From: a virus
Reading direction: 5' to 3' (one strand)
DNA length: 64,000 nt
IMG/VR virus record: IMGVR_UViG_3300047547_000167
Coordinates: 1-64,000 of that record
The notes below the pieces were generated by a model that worked only from the letters and a program-made list of their open reading frames with translations, ran no database searches and was not told where the DNA came from. The stretch's first letter is position 1; each line of letters opens with the position of its first letter. Below, one piece after another: positions 47,776 through 55,305 of the stretch. The position numbers and the translations under genes are program-made.

Positions 47776-48158
47776 TTCTGGTCCCCGGAAGATGCGCCGC
47801 CAATACCGCGAGCCAGTGCGGCCAGCCCTTGCTTCAGCGCGTTGAGCACCGTCGTCCAACCGTTGCCCATCGCTCCAATCGCAAACGCCACCACGGCCAT
47901 GCCGTGGATCGCCGGGAAGCCGTAACTGGTCTCAAGGTGCCAGGCGGTCGGGATGGTCAGGATCAGTGCGGCAGTGATGATCCTGAAAAGGAAAAAGGCA
48001 CCGCCAATCTTGGTGGTGCCGTGCATCGTTGACAGAGGCCACATCGCGCCCAGCAGGGAGCCCATGACGATGACCGCGTAGGGGCCAGCAAGGGGCCCGA
48101 GAAAGGCGGTCAGCAAGACAATGAGCGTGACGCCGCTGGTGGAAGTTGGTTCTGCCAT
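47772..48158 (-). CDS. Membrane protein, second holin/antiholin candidate
   Basis: 128 residues, MAEPTSTSGVTLIVLLTAFL, PLAGPYAVIVMGSLLGAMWP, then TKIGGAFFLFRIITAALILT and a C-terminal amphipathic segment. Three or four helices. The late motif at 48189-48207 lies ~30 nt upstream. Its stop overlaps the start of the other holin candidate. Confidence 0.7.
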   Translation of the reverse strand: MAEPTSTSGVTLIVLLTAFLGPLAGPYAVIVMGSLLGAMWPLSTMHGTTKIGGAFFLFRIITAALILTIPTAWHLETSYGFPAIHGMAVVAFAIGAMGNGWTTVLNALKQGLAALARGIGGASSGDQK

Positions 48159-48188
48159 TTTTCGGATCGTTTGGGTGTGACTGGGCAG

Positions 48189-48207
48189 ATTCTGGCGTCA
48201 CGACGAC
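48189..48207 (-). promoter_or_regulatory. Late promoter motif (lysis cassette)
   Basis: Leftward GTCGTCGTGACGCCAGAAT, the fullest copy of the consensus. -10-like CAGAAT ends 30 nt before the ATG at 48158. Probably starts the lysis transcript. Confidence 0.6.
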
Positions 48208-48213
48208 CGGGTG

Positions 48214-48297
48214 TCAGGCCGAGATTTCGCGCACGGTCAGCGTGGACGCGATGAGGCCGCCGAGGTTGATGTCCTGGTGGGTCTTGTTGAGAGTCAT
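48214..48297 (-). CDS. Micro-protein, 27 aa
   Basis: The ATG overlaps the stop of the upstream tail protein (ATGA). MTLNKTHQDINLGGLIAST and VREISA. Coupled and conserved in layout, but very short. Confidence 0.4.
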   Translation of the reverse strand: MTLNKTHQDINLGGLIASTLTVREISA

Positions 48298-48773
48298 GGC
48301 CCCAGTGTTGTGCCCACCCGGACGTTGAACGTGGTGGCCGCAGTGGAGCCAGCCACAACCCGGTAGCGGATCAACGCAGAGCCGCTGGTGAGGTGGTTCC
48401 CGCCGCCGTTCATGCCACCCACGAAGCTGGCCGCCACGGCGTCAGCCCCAGAGTCGCGGAACAGCGCGGCCAGGATAGAGTCGCCCACGTTGGTCAGCTC
48501 AGAGCCGTGCACCACGGCCTCAACATCCAGCAGACTGCCGGCAGAGGTTGGAGTGATGGTCGCCGTCAGCACCTGGGTGCCTTCGGTGTTTTGCGGGATG
48601 GTCGAATCGGCGGGTATCGTGGCCGAGATCACGGTGTTGTCGGTATTCGACTGGAACACCGACTGCACCACCTGACCGCTGCGCGCCACGAATGGCGCAG
48701 CCCCAACGCTCAGCAGCTGGGAGAGGTAGTTTTGCAGGCCGGAGAGCTGGGCAATTTTGACGGCAAGGCTCAT
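48294..48773 (-). CDS. Tail-fibre-associated protein, 159 aa
   Basis: Beta-rich. N-terminal coil (LAVKIAQLSGLQNYLSQLLS), then NTVISATIPADSTIPQNTEG, TSAGSLLDVEAVVHGSELTN, DSILAALFRDSGADAVAASF. This TIPQNTEG pattern is one I recall from fibre-tip or host-recognition proteins of tailed phages. Last structural gene before the lysis cassette. Confidence 0.7.
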   Translation of the reverse strand: MSLAVKIAQLSGLQNYLSQLLSVGAAPFVARSGQVVQSVFQSNTDNTVISATIPADSTIPQNTEGTQVLTATITPTSAGSLLDVEAVVHGSELTNVGDSILAALFRDSGADAVAASFVGGMNGGGNHLTSGSALIRYRVVAGSTAATTFNVRVGTTLGP

Positions 48774-48809
48774 AAAACTCCAATGAAGCGGTCAGACACC
48801 GCGCAAAAA

Positions 48810-49439
48810 TCAGTACAGCCAGCGACGGAAGCGCAGCTTGTCCGTTGTCGCGGCTCCGACGGTCAAAACAACCGACACGCCGCTGCTCGCCGTGAAATCG
48901 TCGCCTTCGCCGAAAAGCATGGAGCCATTCAGGTACACGTCAATTTTGCCAACGGTGTACCCACCGGTGATCGTGAACAGCGTCTGCCCCTCAGTGCTTG
49001 GCACCACGATCTCATCGGAGAACAGGGCGCCGACCGCAGCCTTGGCGCGGGCGTTCGTGAAGTAGAGGTTTGTCGAGCCTTCGGTGACTTCATCCGTGGA
49101 GCCGGGCGAGCCGACGATCTCCACGTAGGCCGAACCCCCCCAGCGATACTGGGCGTTGTCGTTCAACGTGATGTAAACCTTGCCGGACTCACCTGTCCCG
49201 GGCAGCGAGGCAAAGTCGGCGACCTCAATCACATCGTCCACAAACGAGGGTAACTGGGCCGAAGGCACCTTGCCGCCCACCAGGTCGGCCTTGATCGCCA
49301 GCGTCTGGTCTTGAGCGTTGAGGGCCGAGTCCACGCTGGTCAGGGCCTCGCGCAGCCGCGCCACGTCATCCTTCAGGACGTTGCTCTGGTTGGGCAGCGC
49401 CAGGTTGTAGTGCGGGGTTCGGTCATTGATGATGGGCAT
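48810..49439 (-). CDS. Tail fibre/collar protein, 209 aa
   Basis: HYNLALPNQSNVLKDDVARL (fibre N-terminal type), coil EALTSVDSALNAQDQTLAIK, FTNARAKAAVG motif, then TLFTITGGYTVGKIDVYLNG. Resembles trimeric fibre segments that attach to the DUF4815-type protein. Lies directly downstream of it. Confidence 0.75.
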   Translation of the reverse strand: MPIINDRTPHYNLALPNQSNVLKDDVARLREALTSVDSALNAQDQTLAIKADLVGGKVPSAQLPSFVDDVIEVADFASLPGTGESGKVYITLNDNAQYRWGGSAYVEIVGSPGSTDEVTEGSTNLYFTNARAKAAVGALFSDEIVVPSTEGQTLFTITGGYTVGKIDVYLNGSMLFGEGDDFTASSGVSVVLTVGAATTDKLRFRRWLY

Positions 49440-49452
49440 TCAGGGCTCCGGG

Positions 49453-52400
49453 TTACAGGACAAACACCCGCAGGTCGCGCACAACAGGCCGGAAGGCCGT
49501 GCCGCCGGACAGCACCAGCTTGATCTGCACCGCTGTCTCGTTGATGCCGGTGGCCGAGTGAACAAACTCCACGAAGCCGTCGTCCACGTTGCGGGTGGTG
49601 GGGCTGGTGATTTCGGCCCACACGTCGCCGCCGTCGATGCCCTTCCAGTAAGCCTGGACGGTGGCACCGCTCGGGATGATGGCCTCGTAGATGATCTTCA
49701 CGGCAACGCTGGCCCCGCCAGGGATGGCGCGGGTCACGTAGTCGCCGGTGGCCGCGACCTGGCCGGCCACAAGCTGGGTGCCGGGGTGCAGCACAGCCGA
49801 CCAATCGGCGGTGCCGTTGATCTTCGCGGACACGGCCACTGTACCCGTGACTGCAGATGGCAACCGGATCGACTGACCATCCGATGCCGACACGGTGGAC
49901 GCATCGGGCAGGGTCAACAGGTACTCCACGCCGGTGGCGCTGGCTGGCGTCTCTGCGTAGGACATGAGCAACAGGTCGGTCGCCGCCGTGACGTTTGCGG
50001 AGCCCAGCGCCACAGTGCGGGTGGTCTGGGTGAAGGCCGCCGAGAGCAGGCGAAACGCCATGTCGCGGTCTTGGTGCGGCGTCCAAGTGCTGGCGTTGCT
50101 GGACGACAGCAGCACACCCACGGTGTACGGCTGGCTGGTGATCCAGCGCTGCGCGTTGCTGTCGAACTTGCCCAGCTCAGCCACGGACAAGGCACCCACA
50201 TCGTCGTCGCACAGCACCACCAGGGCGTATTCGACGCCGCCCAGCAGCGTGACAGGAGATGGGAACACCACCCGCGTGTGGCTTCCGTTGGTGACGATGG
50301 AGCCACTCGGAATCACCACGTTGGCGATCACGGTCTGGTTAGGCAGCCCTGTATCGGTGGCCCGCACCTGGAGCCGCACGGGCGTGGTTGGCGCAGCCGT
50401 GAACCAGAGGTCCACCGCCGTCGCCTGGGTGCCGGACACGAGGGTGAAGGTTTGAGCCAGGGGGTCGCTGCCGCCGCCTTCAAACACCACAGCGGGAGCC
50501 GGGGGTGGCGGCGACTGCCAGCGGCGCTCGTTGATCGTCGTCTGGCTCTGCCAAGTCTGACGTTCCAGCGTGCCCTGGCCTGAATACACCGCGCTTCCCG
50601 AGCTTCCACCGGCACCCGTGAAGACAACCGACTTGCTGCCCGACGGCACGCCGCTGGGCACCGTGAATGTGCCAGTGACCACGCCGCCGCCGTTGGCCAC
50701 AGCGCCGCCAGTGGGCAGGCTCAAGCCGTCAAACGTCAGCGACTGGAGCACCTCGCCGCCGCCGAAGCCAGACACGCTGTACGACACCGTCGTCTGGCGC
50801 AGCGTCTCCACCGCGCTGAAAGACGTGTTAATCAGGGCGGTACGCGTGCTGGACGACGTGTCGGACTGATCTCCCCAGCCGAAAGTGAAGCGCTGCGTCA
50901 GAGGCCCAGCCCAGTCGGACTGAACCACCGTCCAGCGGTCAACCGATGGCGTCAGCGTGACCTGCGCGGGCACCGGGGCAAACGACAGATACGGGTTGAT
51001 CTTCATGGAGCCCGTTCGCAGGGACTGCTCCAAGGTGATCACGTCGGTGTATGTCAGCGTCGTGGGCGTCGCCACATCGGCGGACATCTGCAACACCACG
51101 CCAGTGATGGGCAGCATGAGCAATCCGCTAACAATCGCGGCAGACTGCACAGTCCCGGCGTCGCGCTGGCTGTCATCTAGGAACGGGTCAACGAACAGCC
51201 CTTTCTTCGTGCCACCCTCGCGGGTGTGGATGCTCGACTCCAGGCGCTGCTGTGCGATCAGCTGGGCCAGCAGGTCCATGCGGCCATCAATCGCGGCCAG
51301 CGTGGGCATGGGCACCACGCGCACGCCGTCATTGATGACGCGGCGCGCAGAAGTCCAGGTCTGATAGACCGTGGAAATGGACAGCAGGTCGCCGGGAACA
51401 GTGGGGAATTGCGGATTGGCGTCCGACGACACGCCGTGCAGCCACACAATCGCGCCGGACTGGTCCAGGCACAGCTTGTCGTAGCGTGGCAGCATCTGGC
51501 TGTAGGTCAGCAGGATCAGGGTGCCGGTGACGGCGCCGGTGACCGTGAGGCCCGTTTCATCGACCAGCGTGGGCGTCACCAGGGTGATGTAGCGGTAGGT
51601 GCACGAGTACGTGCTGCCGGGGGCGGGCTCTGCGCCAGGCGGCGTCCAGTCCACCTTGCCAGCGGTCAGGACGTAGTCCGTGCCCTGGGTGTAAATCGTG
51701 GCACCCTGGGACACCTCCATGATCTGGAGCACCGACGTGTCGGGGAGCTGGTCCTGAGCGCCGGTGAACACGCCGTGCGTGAGCGTCACCGTCTTCTCGG
51801 CTGTGATCGAAACGGCGGTAACAGCGGTGCCCGGCGCGCGGTCGAAGTTGACGCGCTGCGCAGCGGTGCCCGTGGATAGGTGCGGCTCGTTGGTGATCAG
51901 CTTCAGGTCCGGGTCGGAAGCCAGCGTCAGGCGTCGCCCGGTGGGGTGCTCCACACTGAAGCCGAACACGCGCGCCCGGCCCTCGGACAGCGAGTAAACC
52001 TGATTGCCACCGACATCGGGCAGCGCCTTCAAGTTGAAGCCAGACACCACATAAGCGCCGCCCGCGCTGTCACGGTCGTAGCGGGCCAGCGCCTGGTTCA
52101 CGCCGTCCAGATTGGGCGGCGGCTCTTTGGACTGCGCGAAGCCGTTGGACACCTCGTAGACGGGGTAGAACTCCCCCGTGGTCACGCCGTCGCCCGACCA
52201 GCCCCAGGCGGCATCCACGCGCAGGCGCTCGGCACCCGGCGAGTTGTAGTTGCGCGTTCCAGTTGCAGGGTCACGCAGGTCTGGGTCTTGGAGCGATGTG
52301 ACAACGCTCTCGGTCAGCCGGACGCCGATGGCAATCGTGCCTGTGGTGGGCACGGTGAAGGCCGCCGGGGGCACGCCACGCACGGCCCCACGGATGTAGA

Positions 52401-52644
52401 CGGCACCGGACGCGCACTGCACGGCACCGGTGATCTCGTCCACCACAACACCGGCATCGCGGATGATGTCGCCGTCCTTGAAGATGGCATCGGCCAGCCC
52501 CTTGGTGCGGTACGCGGCCGTCTTCTGCACCTCGTTCAGCTCTGCGGACTGAAGGGCCCTGCCAGCAATGAACAGGTGCTCGTCGTAGTTGTCGGCCGGG
52601 TCAAACCGGCTGTAATACTGGCTCGGCATCGTGGCCATAGTCAT
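49453..52644 (-). CDS. Large tail protein, DUF4815-like
   Basis: 1063 residues. N-terminus SQYYSRFDPADNYDEHLFIA then ALQSAELNEVQ is the DUF4815 signature of large myovirus baseplate/tail proteins. Long beta-rich body with repeated immunoglobulin-like segments, and a C-terminal RPVVRDLRVFVL. Likely a baseplate wedge-fibre connector. No enzymatic motif. Confidence 0.8.
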   Translation of the reverse strand: MTMATMPSQYYSRFDPADNYDEHLFIAGRALQSAELNEVQKTAAYRTKGLADAIFKDGDIIRDAGVVVDEITGAVQCASGAVYIRGAVRGVPPAAFTVPTTGTIAIGVRLTESVVTSLQDPDLRDPATGTRNYNSPGAERLRVDAAWGWSGDGVTTGEFYPVYEVSNGFAQSKEPPPNLDGVNQALARYDRDSAGGAYVVSGFNLKALPDVGGNQVYSLSEGRARVFGFSVEHPTGRRLTLASDPDLKLITNEPHLSTGTAAQRVNFDRAPGTAVTAVSITAEKTVTLTHGVFTGAQDQLPDTSVLQIMEVSQGATIYTQGTDYVLTAGKVDWTPPGAEPAPGSTYSCTYRYITLVTPTLVDETGLTVTGAVTGTLILLTYSQMLPRYDKLCLDQSGAIVWLHGVSSDANPQFPTVPGDLLSISTVYQTWTSARRVINDGVRVVPMPTLAAIDGRMDLLAQLIAQQRLESSIHTREGGTKKGLFVDPFLDDSQRDAGTVQSAAIVSGLLMLPITGVVLQMSADVATPTTLTYTDVITLEQSLRTGSMKINPYLSFAPVPAQVTLTPSVDRWTVVQSDWAGPLTQRFTFGWGDQSDTSSSTRTALINTSFSAVETLRQTTVSYSVSGFGGGEVLQSLTFDGLSLPTGGAVANGGGVVTGTFTVPSGVPSGSKSVVFTGAGGSSGSAVYSGQGTLERQTWQSQTTINERRWQSPPPPAPAVVFEGGGSDPLAQTFTLVSGTQATAVDLWFTAAPTTPVRLQVRATDTGLPNQTVIANVVIPSGSIVTNGSHTRVVFPSPVTLLGGVEYALVVLCDDDVGALSVAELGKFDSNAQRWITSQPYTVGVLLSSSNASTWTPHQDRDMAFRLLSAAFTQTTRTVALGSANVTAATDLLLMSYAETPASATGVEYLLTLPDASTVSASDGQSIRLPSAVTGTVAVSAKINGTADWSAVLHPGTQLVAGQVAATGDYVTRAIPGGASVAVKIIYEAIIPSGATVQAYWKGIDGGDVWAEITSPTTRNVDDGFVEFVHSATGINETAVQIKLVLSGGTAFRPVVRDLRVFVL

Positions 52645-52646
52645 CC

Positions 52647-53129
52647 TCAGAAAGTGATCACAACTTCAAAGCTCTCGCGGATGGCCGGTGAGCGGTAGAT
52701 GGGCCCGATGTTCTCCAGGGACAGCATGCGGCCGGGGCTGGAAACCTGGGCGGGGGTGAAATACTCCTGCCCAGGTGGCAGGCCACCCACCGTGACGGTG
52801 CCCACGAAAACCGCGATTTCACGGATGACCTCGGACAGGCCGTCCTCGAAGTCGAAGGCTGTGCGGATGTAGAGGTGGTTGGTAGGTGTCACCGACCGGC
52901 TGAATGTTGCGTCGTTTGGCAGCACAATGTTGCCGCCAGCGTCAGGCACCACGAAGGCAACCTCGGTAGCGGTCCGACGCCCGATCTCAGCCTGCAGGGC
53001 TGTTGCAACCAGGGATTCGGCGGGTGGTGTGACCCACGCGCCATCGCCGCTACCCCAAGCCAGGTGTATGGCGCGCAGGGCGATGGACTCGGCGATAGAT
53101 ACGCGGCCAGCGTCAACAAGGATAGACAT
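52647..53129 (-). CDS. Baseplate/tail protein, 160 aa
   Basis: MSILVDAGRVSIAESIALRA, HLAWGSGDGAWVTPPAESLV, RTAFDFEDGLSEVIREIAVF resembles the small proteins adjoining DUF4815 genes in myoviruses. GGAG before the ATG. The late motif at 53154-53172 lies 24 nt upstream of the start. Confidence 0.7.
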   Translation of the reverse strand: MSILVDAGRVSIAESIALRAIHLAWGSGDGAWVTPPAESLVATALQAEIGRRTATEVAFVVPDAGGNIVLPNDATFSRSVTPTNHLYIRTAFDFEDGLSEVIREIAVFVGTVTVGGLPPGQEYFTPAQVSSPGRMLSLENIGPIYRSPAIRESFEVVITF

Positions 53130-53153
53130 CGGTGCTCCAAATTTCCTGGGGCC

Positions 53154-53172
53154 ATTGTCGCGTCACGACGAG
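53154..53172 (-). promoter_or_regulatory. Late promoter motif
   Basis: Leftward CTCGTCGTGACGCGACAAT. GACAAT ends 24 nt before the ATG at 53129. Probably drives 53129-48214. Confidence 0.6.
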
Positions 53173-53200
53173 CCGCGTCGGTCTGAGATCACGCGGCCGA

Positions 53201-53488
53201 TTACACCAGCCCGGAGGCGTCCAGCAATCCGGCGACCGCTAGGGTGGCCACAGCAGGCAAGGCCCAATCGAGGATGGCCTTTTGGTTCCAGGCCCTAGCC
53301 TGTCGAAGCGGCGCGAACGCGGGCATGCTGGACCGCTTGCCACCGTAGTAGTGCTCAATCAAACGGTACTCGGCCTGGGCGTATTCGCGCCCCACGAAGT
53401 ACCAAGCCCCCGCAGCTGCTCCAACCCACCATCCGAAGACTGGGGCTGTGCAGAGCTGGATAAAGATGGCGAGCGGGACGTGGTGCAT
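53201..53488 (-). CDS. Small membrane protein, 95 aa
   Basis: Two hydrophobic regions (LAIFIQLCTAPVFGWWVGAA, DWALPAVATLAVAGLLDASG) around a charged loop with REYAQAEYRLIEHYY. This layout (W.G...REYAQAEYR.I) occurs in phage membrane proteins of unknown role. Begins directly after the stop of the gene upstream. Confidence 0.6.
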   Translation of the reverse strand: MHHVPLAIFIQLCTAPVFGWWVGAAAGAWYFVGREYAQAEYRLIEHYYGGKRSSMPAFAPLRQARAWNQKAILDWALPAVATLAVAGLLDASGLV

Positions 53489-53698
53489 TTACTCACCGTT
53501 TTGCTGATGTGTTTTTGGACAGATCACATCTTGATTTGTCATGACCCGCGCCTTAGCAGTCTCCGCATGCGGAGACTGGCTAGATTTGCCAATCTCTGAG
53601 TTGATGTGGGCAAACAATGGCGCTGCAAGGTGATAAGGCAGTTGCTGCAACGCCTTATCAATGATTGCGAGTTGGTCCTGCGTGAATGTAATGTTCAT
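53489..53698 (-). CDS. Small protein, 69 aa, unknown
   Basis: ATG 53698 chosen because AGGAAAG precedes it (an ATG 12 nt upstream has none). ITFTQDQLAIIDKALQQLPY, HLAAPLFAHINSEIG. Low GC region. The late-like motif at 53752-53771 lies ~50 nt upstream. Function unknown. Confidence 0.55.
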   Translation of the reverse strand: MNITFTQDQLAIIDKALQQLPYHLAAPLFAHINSEIGKSSQSPHAETAKARVMTNQDVICPKTHQQNGE

Positions 53699-53746
53699 TT
53701 CTTTCCTCATGCGTTGTAAATTGATACTTTGATAGTGTACTATTAA

Positions 53747-53772
53747 TTTTTAGTGTTGCATCACGACGAGGT
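53747..53772. repeat. 26-bp direct repeat, copy A (flanks tail fibre 2)
   Basis: Perfectly identical 26 bp at 53747-53772 and 55186-55211, bracketing the tail fibre gene 53772-55163. Contains the late motif and the codons for LVVMQH. Recombination would excise the gene. Confidence 0.85.
53752..53771 (-). promoter_or_regulatory. Late-type promoter motif within a direct repeat
   Basis: Leftward CCTCGTCGTGATGCAACACT, identical to the copy at 55190-55209. Lies just after the stop of the second tail fibre. It could drive the 69-residue protein. Confidence 0.5.
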
Positions 53773-55163
53773 TAGCCGGTTGTGCCGTTGTTGATGAGGC
53801 CCATGTCTGCGAGCGCGGCAAGCAGGTCAGACAGCGCAGCGTTACCACCTCGTGACCCCGTGATTGTAGGCTTGGAAACGGGAGTCGCGCCGAAAAAGCC
53901 GATGCCAGTGGTATTGATCCGAATTTGTTGAGCTGTGCTCCCGGCGGACAGAACAACGCCACCCCCACCCTTGCCTCGCAGAACAAGGTCAATGTCGGTA
54001 TCTGCGCCATCAGCAATCAAGTGTGGGTTGCCCCCAACCCCGAATGCAATTGCCCGGATGTGGTTTACAGGCGACCCAAAGCTAGCGTCTTCGACGCGAA
54101 GCGTAAGCCCGCCATTTGAGATAAGCTGGGTCTCATGGTTAGCGAAAACGATCTGCTGATGGGCGTTGGCTGCGTTTACATCCGAGCGGATTGCTGCGCC
54201 CAGGTAAGCCCCAGTTTTCCACTGGATGACATGGCCCTTCGCCATCTCCATGGCAATGCCTAATCCAGTGATGCCATCAGTCCCGGCAATCGCATTGGCG
54301 CCAAATACGATGCCCTTTGCATATCTATTGCCAGCTGCCGCAGACTCAGAGTTGATGATGCCGATGCAGCAAGAAACGTTTTGCAGCAGCGCGCCCTGGC
54401 CGTTCGCCTGCAAGCCCTGGGCGGTTTCTCCACCAACCCCAAACCAAGCCGTTGCAGTTGTGCCATTAGCCCCGGTCAAGTACGGGTTGACCTCGACCGC
54501 CGGCTGCAAGCTGCACACATCCAGCTCAATCGCCGTTGTAAAAAAGTTCGACTGCTCGTGGGCGGCGTGTCCGTAGATCGCCCAGGCCGACTTTGCTAAA
54601 GCTGGATTCGTGTTGTCATTCTTCGCGAAGAATGCCCCGCCTATGGTGTTGAGCTCCTCGGGCAGTCCATCCGATGTGCGAGAGGCCCCGGCAATACCGA
54701 TTCCGCCGATTGACGAAAATGAGGCAAAACTGCCACGCGTCTCAAAGTACGTCATGTACCCATTGGCCGAGTACCCAACCCACGATTTTTGAGAGCCTCC
54801 AGCCTTTGTTCCAGCCCCCTCCGTGGCAGCGTCGTCAACAAACACGCGGCGCCCCATGCGGAAAAGACGCCCAGGCGTTGGGTCATCATCCCAAAACCCG
54901 GCGGGTGCGGATGCGGTCGCCGCAACACGGGCGGCCTCGGGCGTGCTGTAGTCCTGCGTTGCGATAACGCTCCGCATCTTGCCCTGAGCACTCGTAGGAA
55001 CAGCGCCCGCACCTGCCGGGAGGTAGCCAGGATACGTTCCCAACACCCAATCAGCCAACGCCGACAGCGGCGAGCGCCGCGTCACCACGTTCTGCACCAG
55101 GGGGACGATCTCAGCCCCGGTAAGCGGGAGCGCGGGGTCGAGTTCGGTGATTTTCTTGGTCAT
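53772..55163 (-). CDS. Tail fibre/tailspike protein 2
   Basis: 463 residues. The N-terminal attachment domain (MTKKITELDPALPLTGAEIV, LADWVLGTYPGYLPAGAGAV) is paralogous to that of 55306-56724. Middle region Gly/Ala-rich with glycine-repeat beta strands. C-terminal TGIGFFGATPVSKPTITGSR then ALSDLLAALADMGLINN is a known phage fibre trimerisation/tip pattern. Lower GC than neighbours. Flanked by 26-bp direct repeats and started by a 20-bp tandem duplication. Confidence 0.8.
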   Translation of the reverse strand: MTKKITELDPALPLTGAEIVPLVQNVVTRRSPLSALADWVLGTYPGYLPAGAGAVPTSAQGKMRSVIATQDYSTPEAARVAATASAPAGFWDDDPTPGRLFRMGRRVFVDDAATEGAGTKAGGSQKSWVGYSANGYMTYFETRGSFASFSSIGGIGIAGASRTSDGLPEELNTIGGAFFAKNDNTNPALAKSAWAIYGHAAHEQSNFFTTAIELDVCSLQPAVEVNPYLTGANGTTATAWFGVGGETAQGLQANGQGALLQNVSCCIGIINSESAAAGNRYAKGIVFGANAIAGTDGITGLGIAMEMAKGHVIQWKTGAYLGAAIRSDVNAANAHQQIVFANHETQLISNGGLTLRVEDASFGSPVNHIRAIAFGVGGNPHLIADGADTDIDLVLRGKGGGGVVLSAGSTAQQIRINTTGIGFFGATPVSKPTITGSRGGNAALSDLLAALADMGLINNGTTG

Positions 55164-55190
55164 GGTTTTATTTTCTTGGTCATGGTTTTA
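55151..55190 (-). repeat. 20-bp tandem duplication at the tail fibre 2 start
   Basis: Two perfect copies of a 20-bp unit (55151-55170, 55171-55190), each carrying an ATG. The upstream ATG (55183) is 6 nt after a late -10 but reads only seven codons to a TGA that overlaps the true start (55163). Confidence 0.85.
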
Positions 55191-55211
55191 GTGTTGCATC
55201 ACGACGAGGTT
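55186..55211. repeat. 26-bp direct repeat, copy B (upstream of tail fibre 2)
   Basis: Identical to 53747-53772; see that entry. It lies at the junction of the small ORF 55188-55304 and the fibre start. Confidence 0.85.
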
Positions 55212-55304
55212 GGGTGACACGCCGCTGCGCTGATTCACCACGCTGAAGACGTGGATGTCGCCAACTTGAACCAACGCAATACAGCGAGACGCCCTATCAC
55301 ACAC
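55188..55304 (-). CDS. Small ORF, 38 aa, ends in LVVMQH
   Basis: GTG start 55304, two bases after the stop of tail fibre 1. CIALVQVGDIHVFSVVNQRS then VSPNLVVMQH. The same LVVMQH end is left after the tail fibre 2 gene (53747-53772), so this may be a conserved small gene following each fibre, or the remnant of a fibre 3' end. Confidence 0.45.
   Translation of the reverse strand: MCDRASRCIALVQVGDIHVFSVVNQRSGVSPNLVVMQH
55190..55209 (-). promoter_or_regulatory. Late promoter motif before duplicated fibre start
   Basis: Leftward CCTCGTCGTGATGCAACACT. AACACT ends 6 nt before the upstream, not the true, ATG of the fibre. Confidence 0.55.
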
Positions 55305-55305
55305 G

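Noticed and set aside
48782-48797. A further late-motif copy (GTGTCTGACCGC then TTCATT) before 48773
   Set aside because: Only the TGACCGC core is kept, the preceding TCG is lost and spacing differs; not counted in the family.
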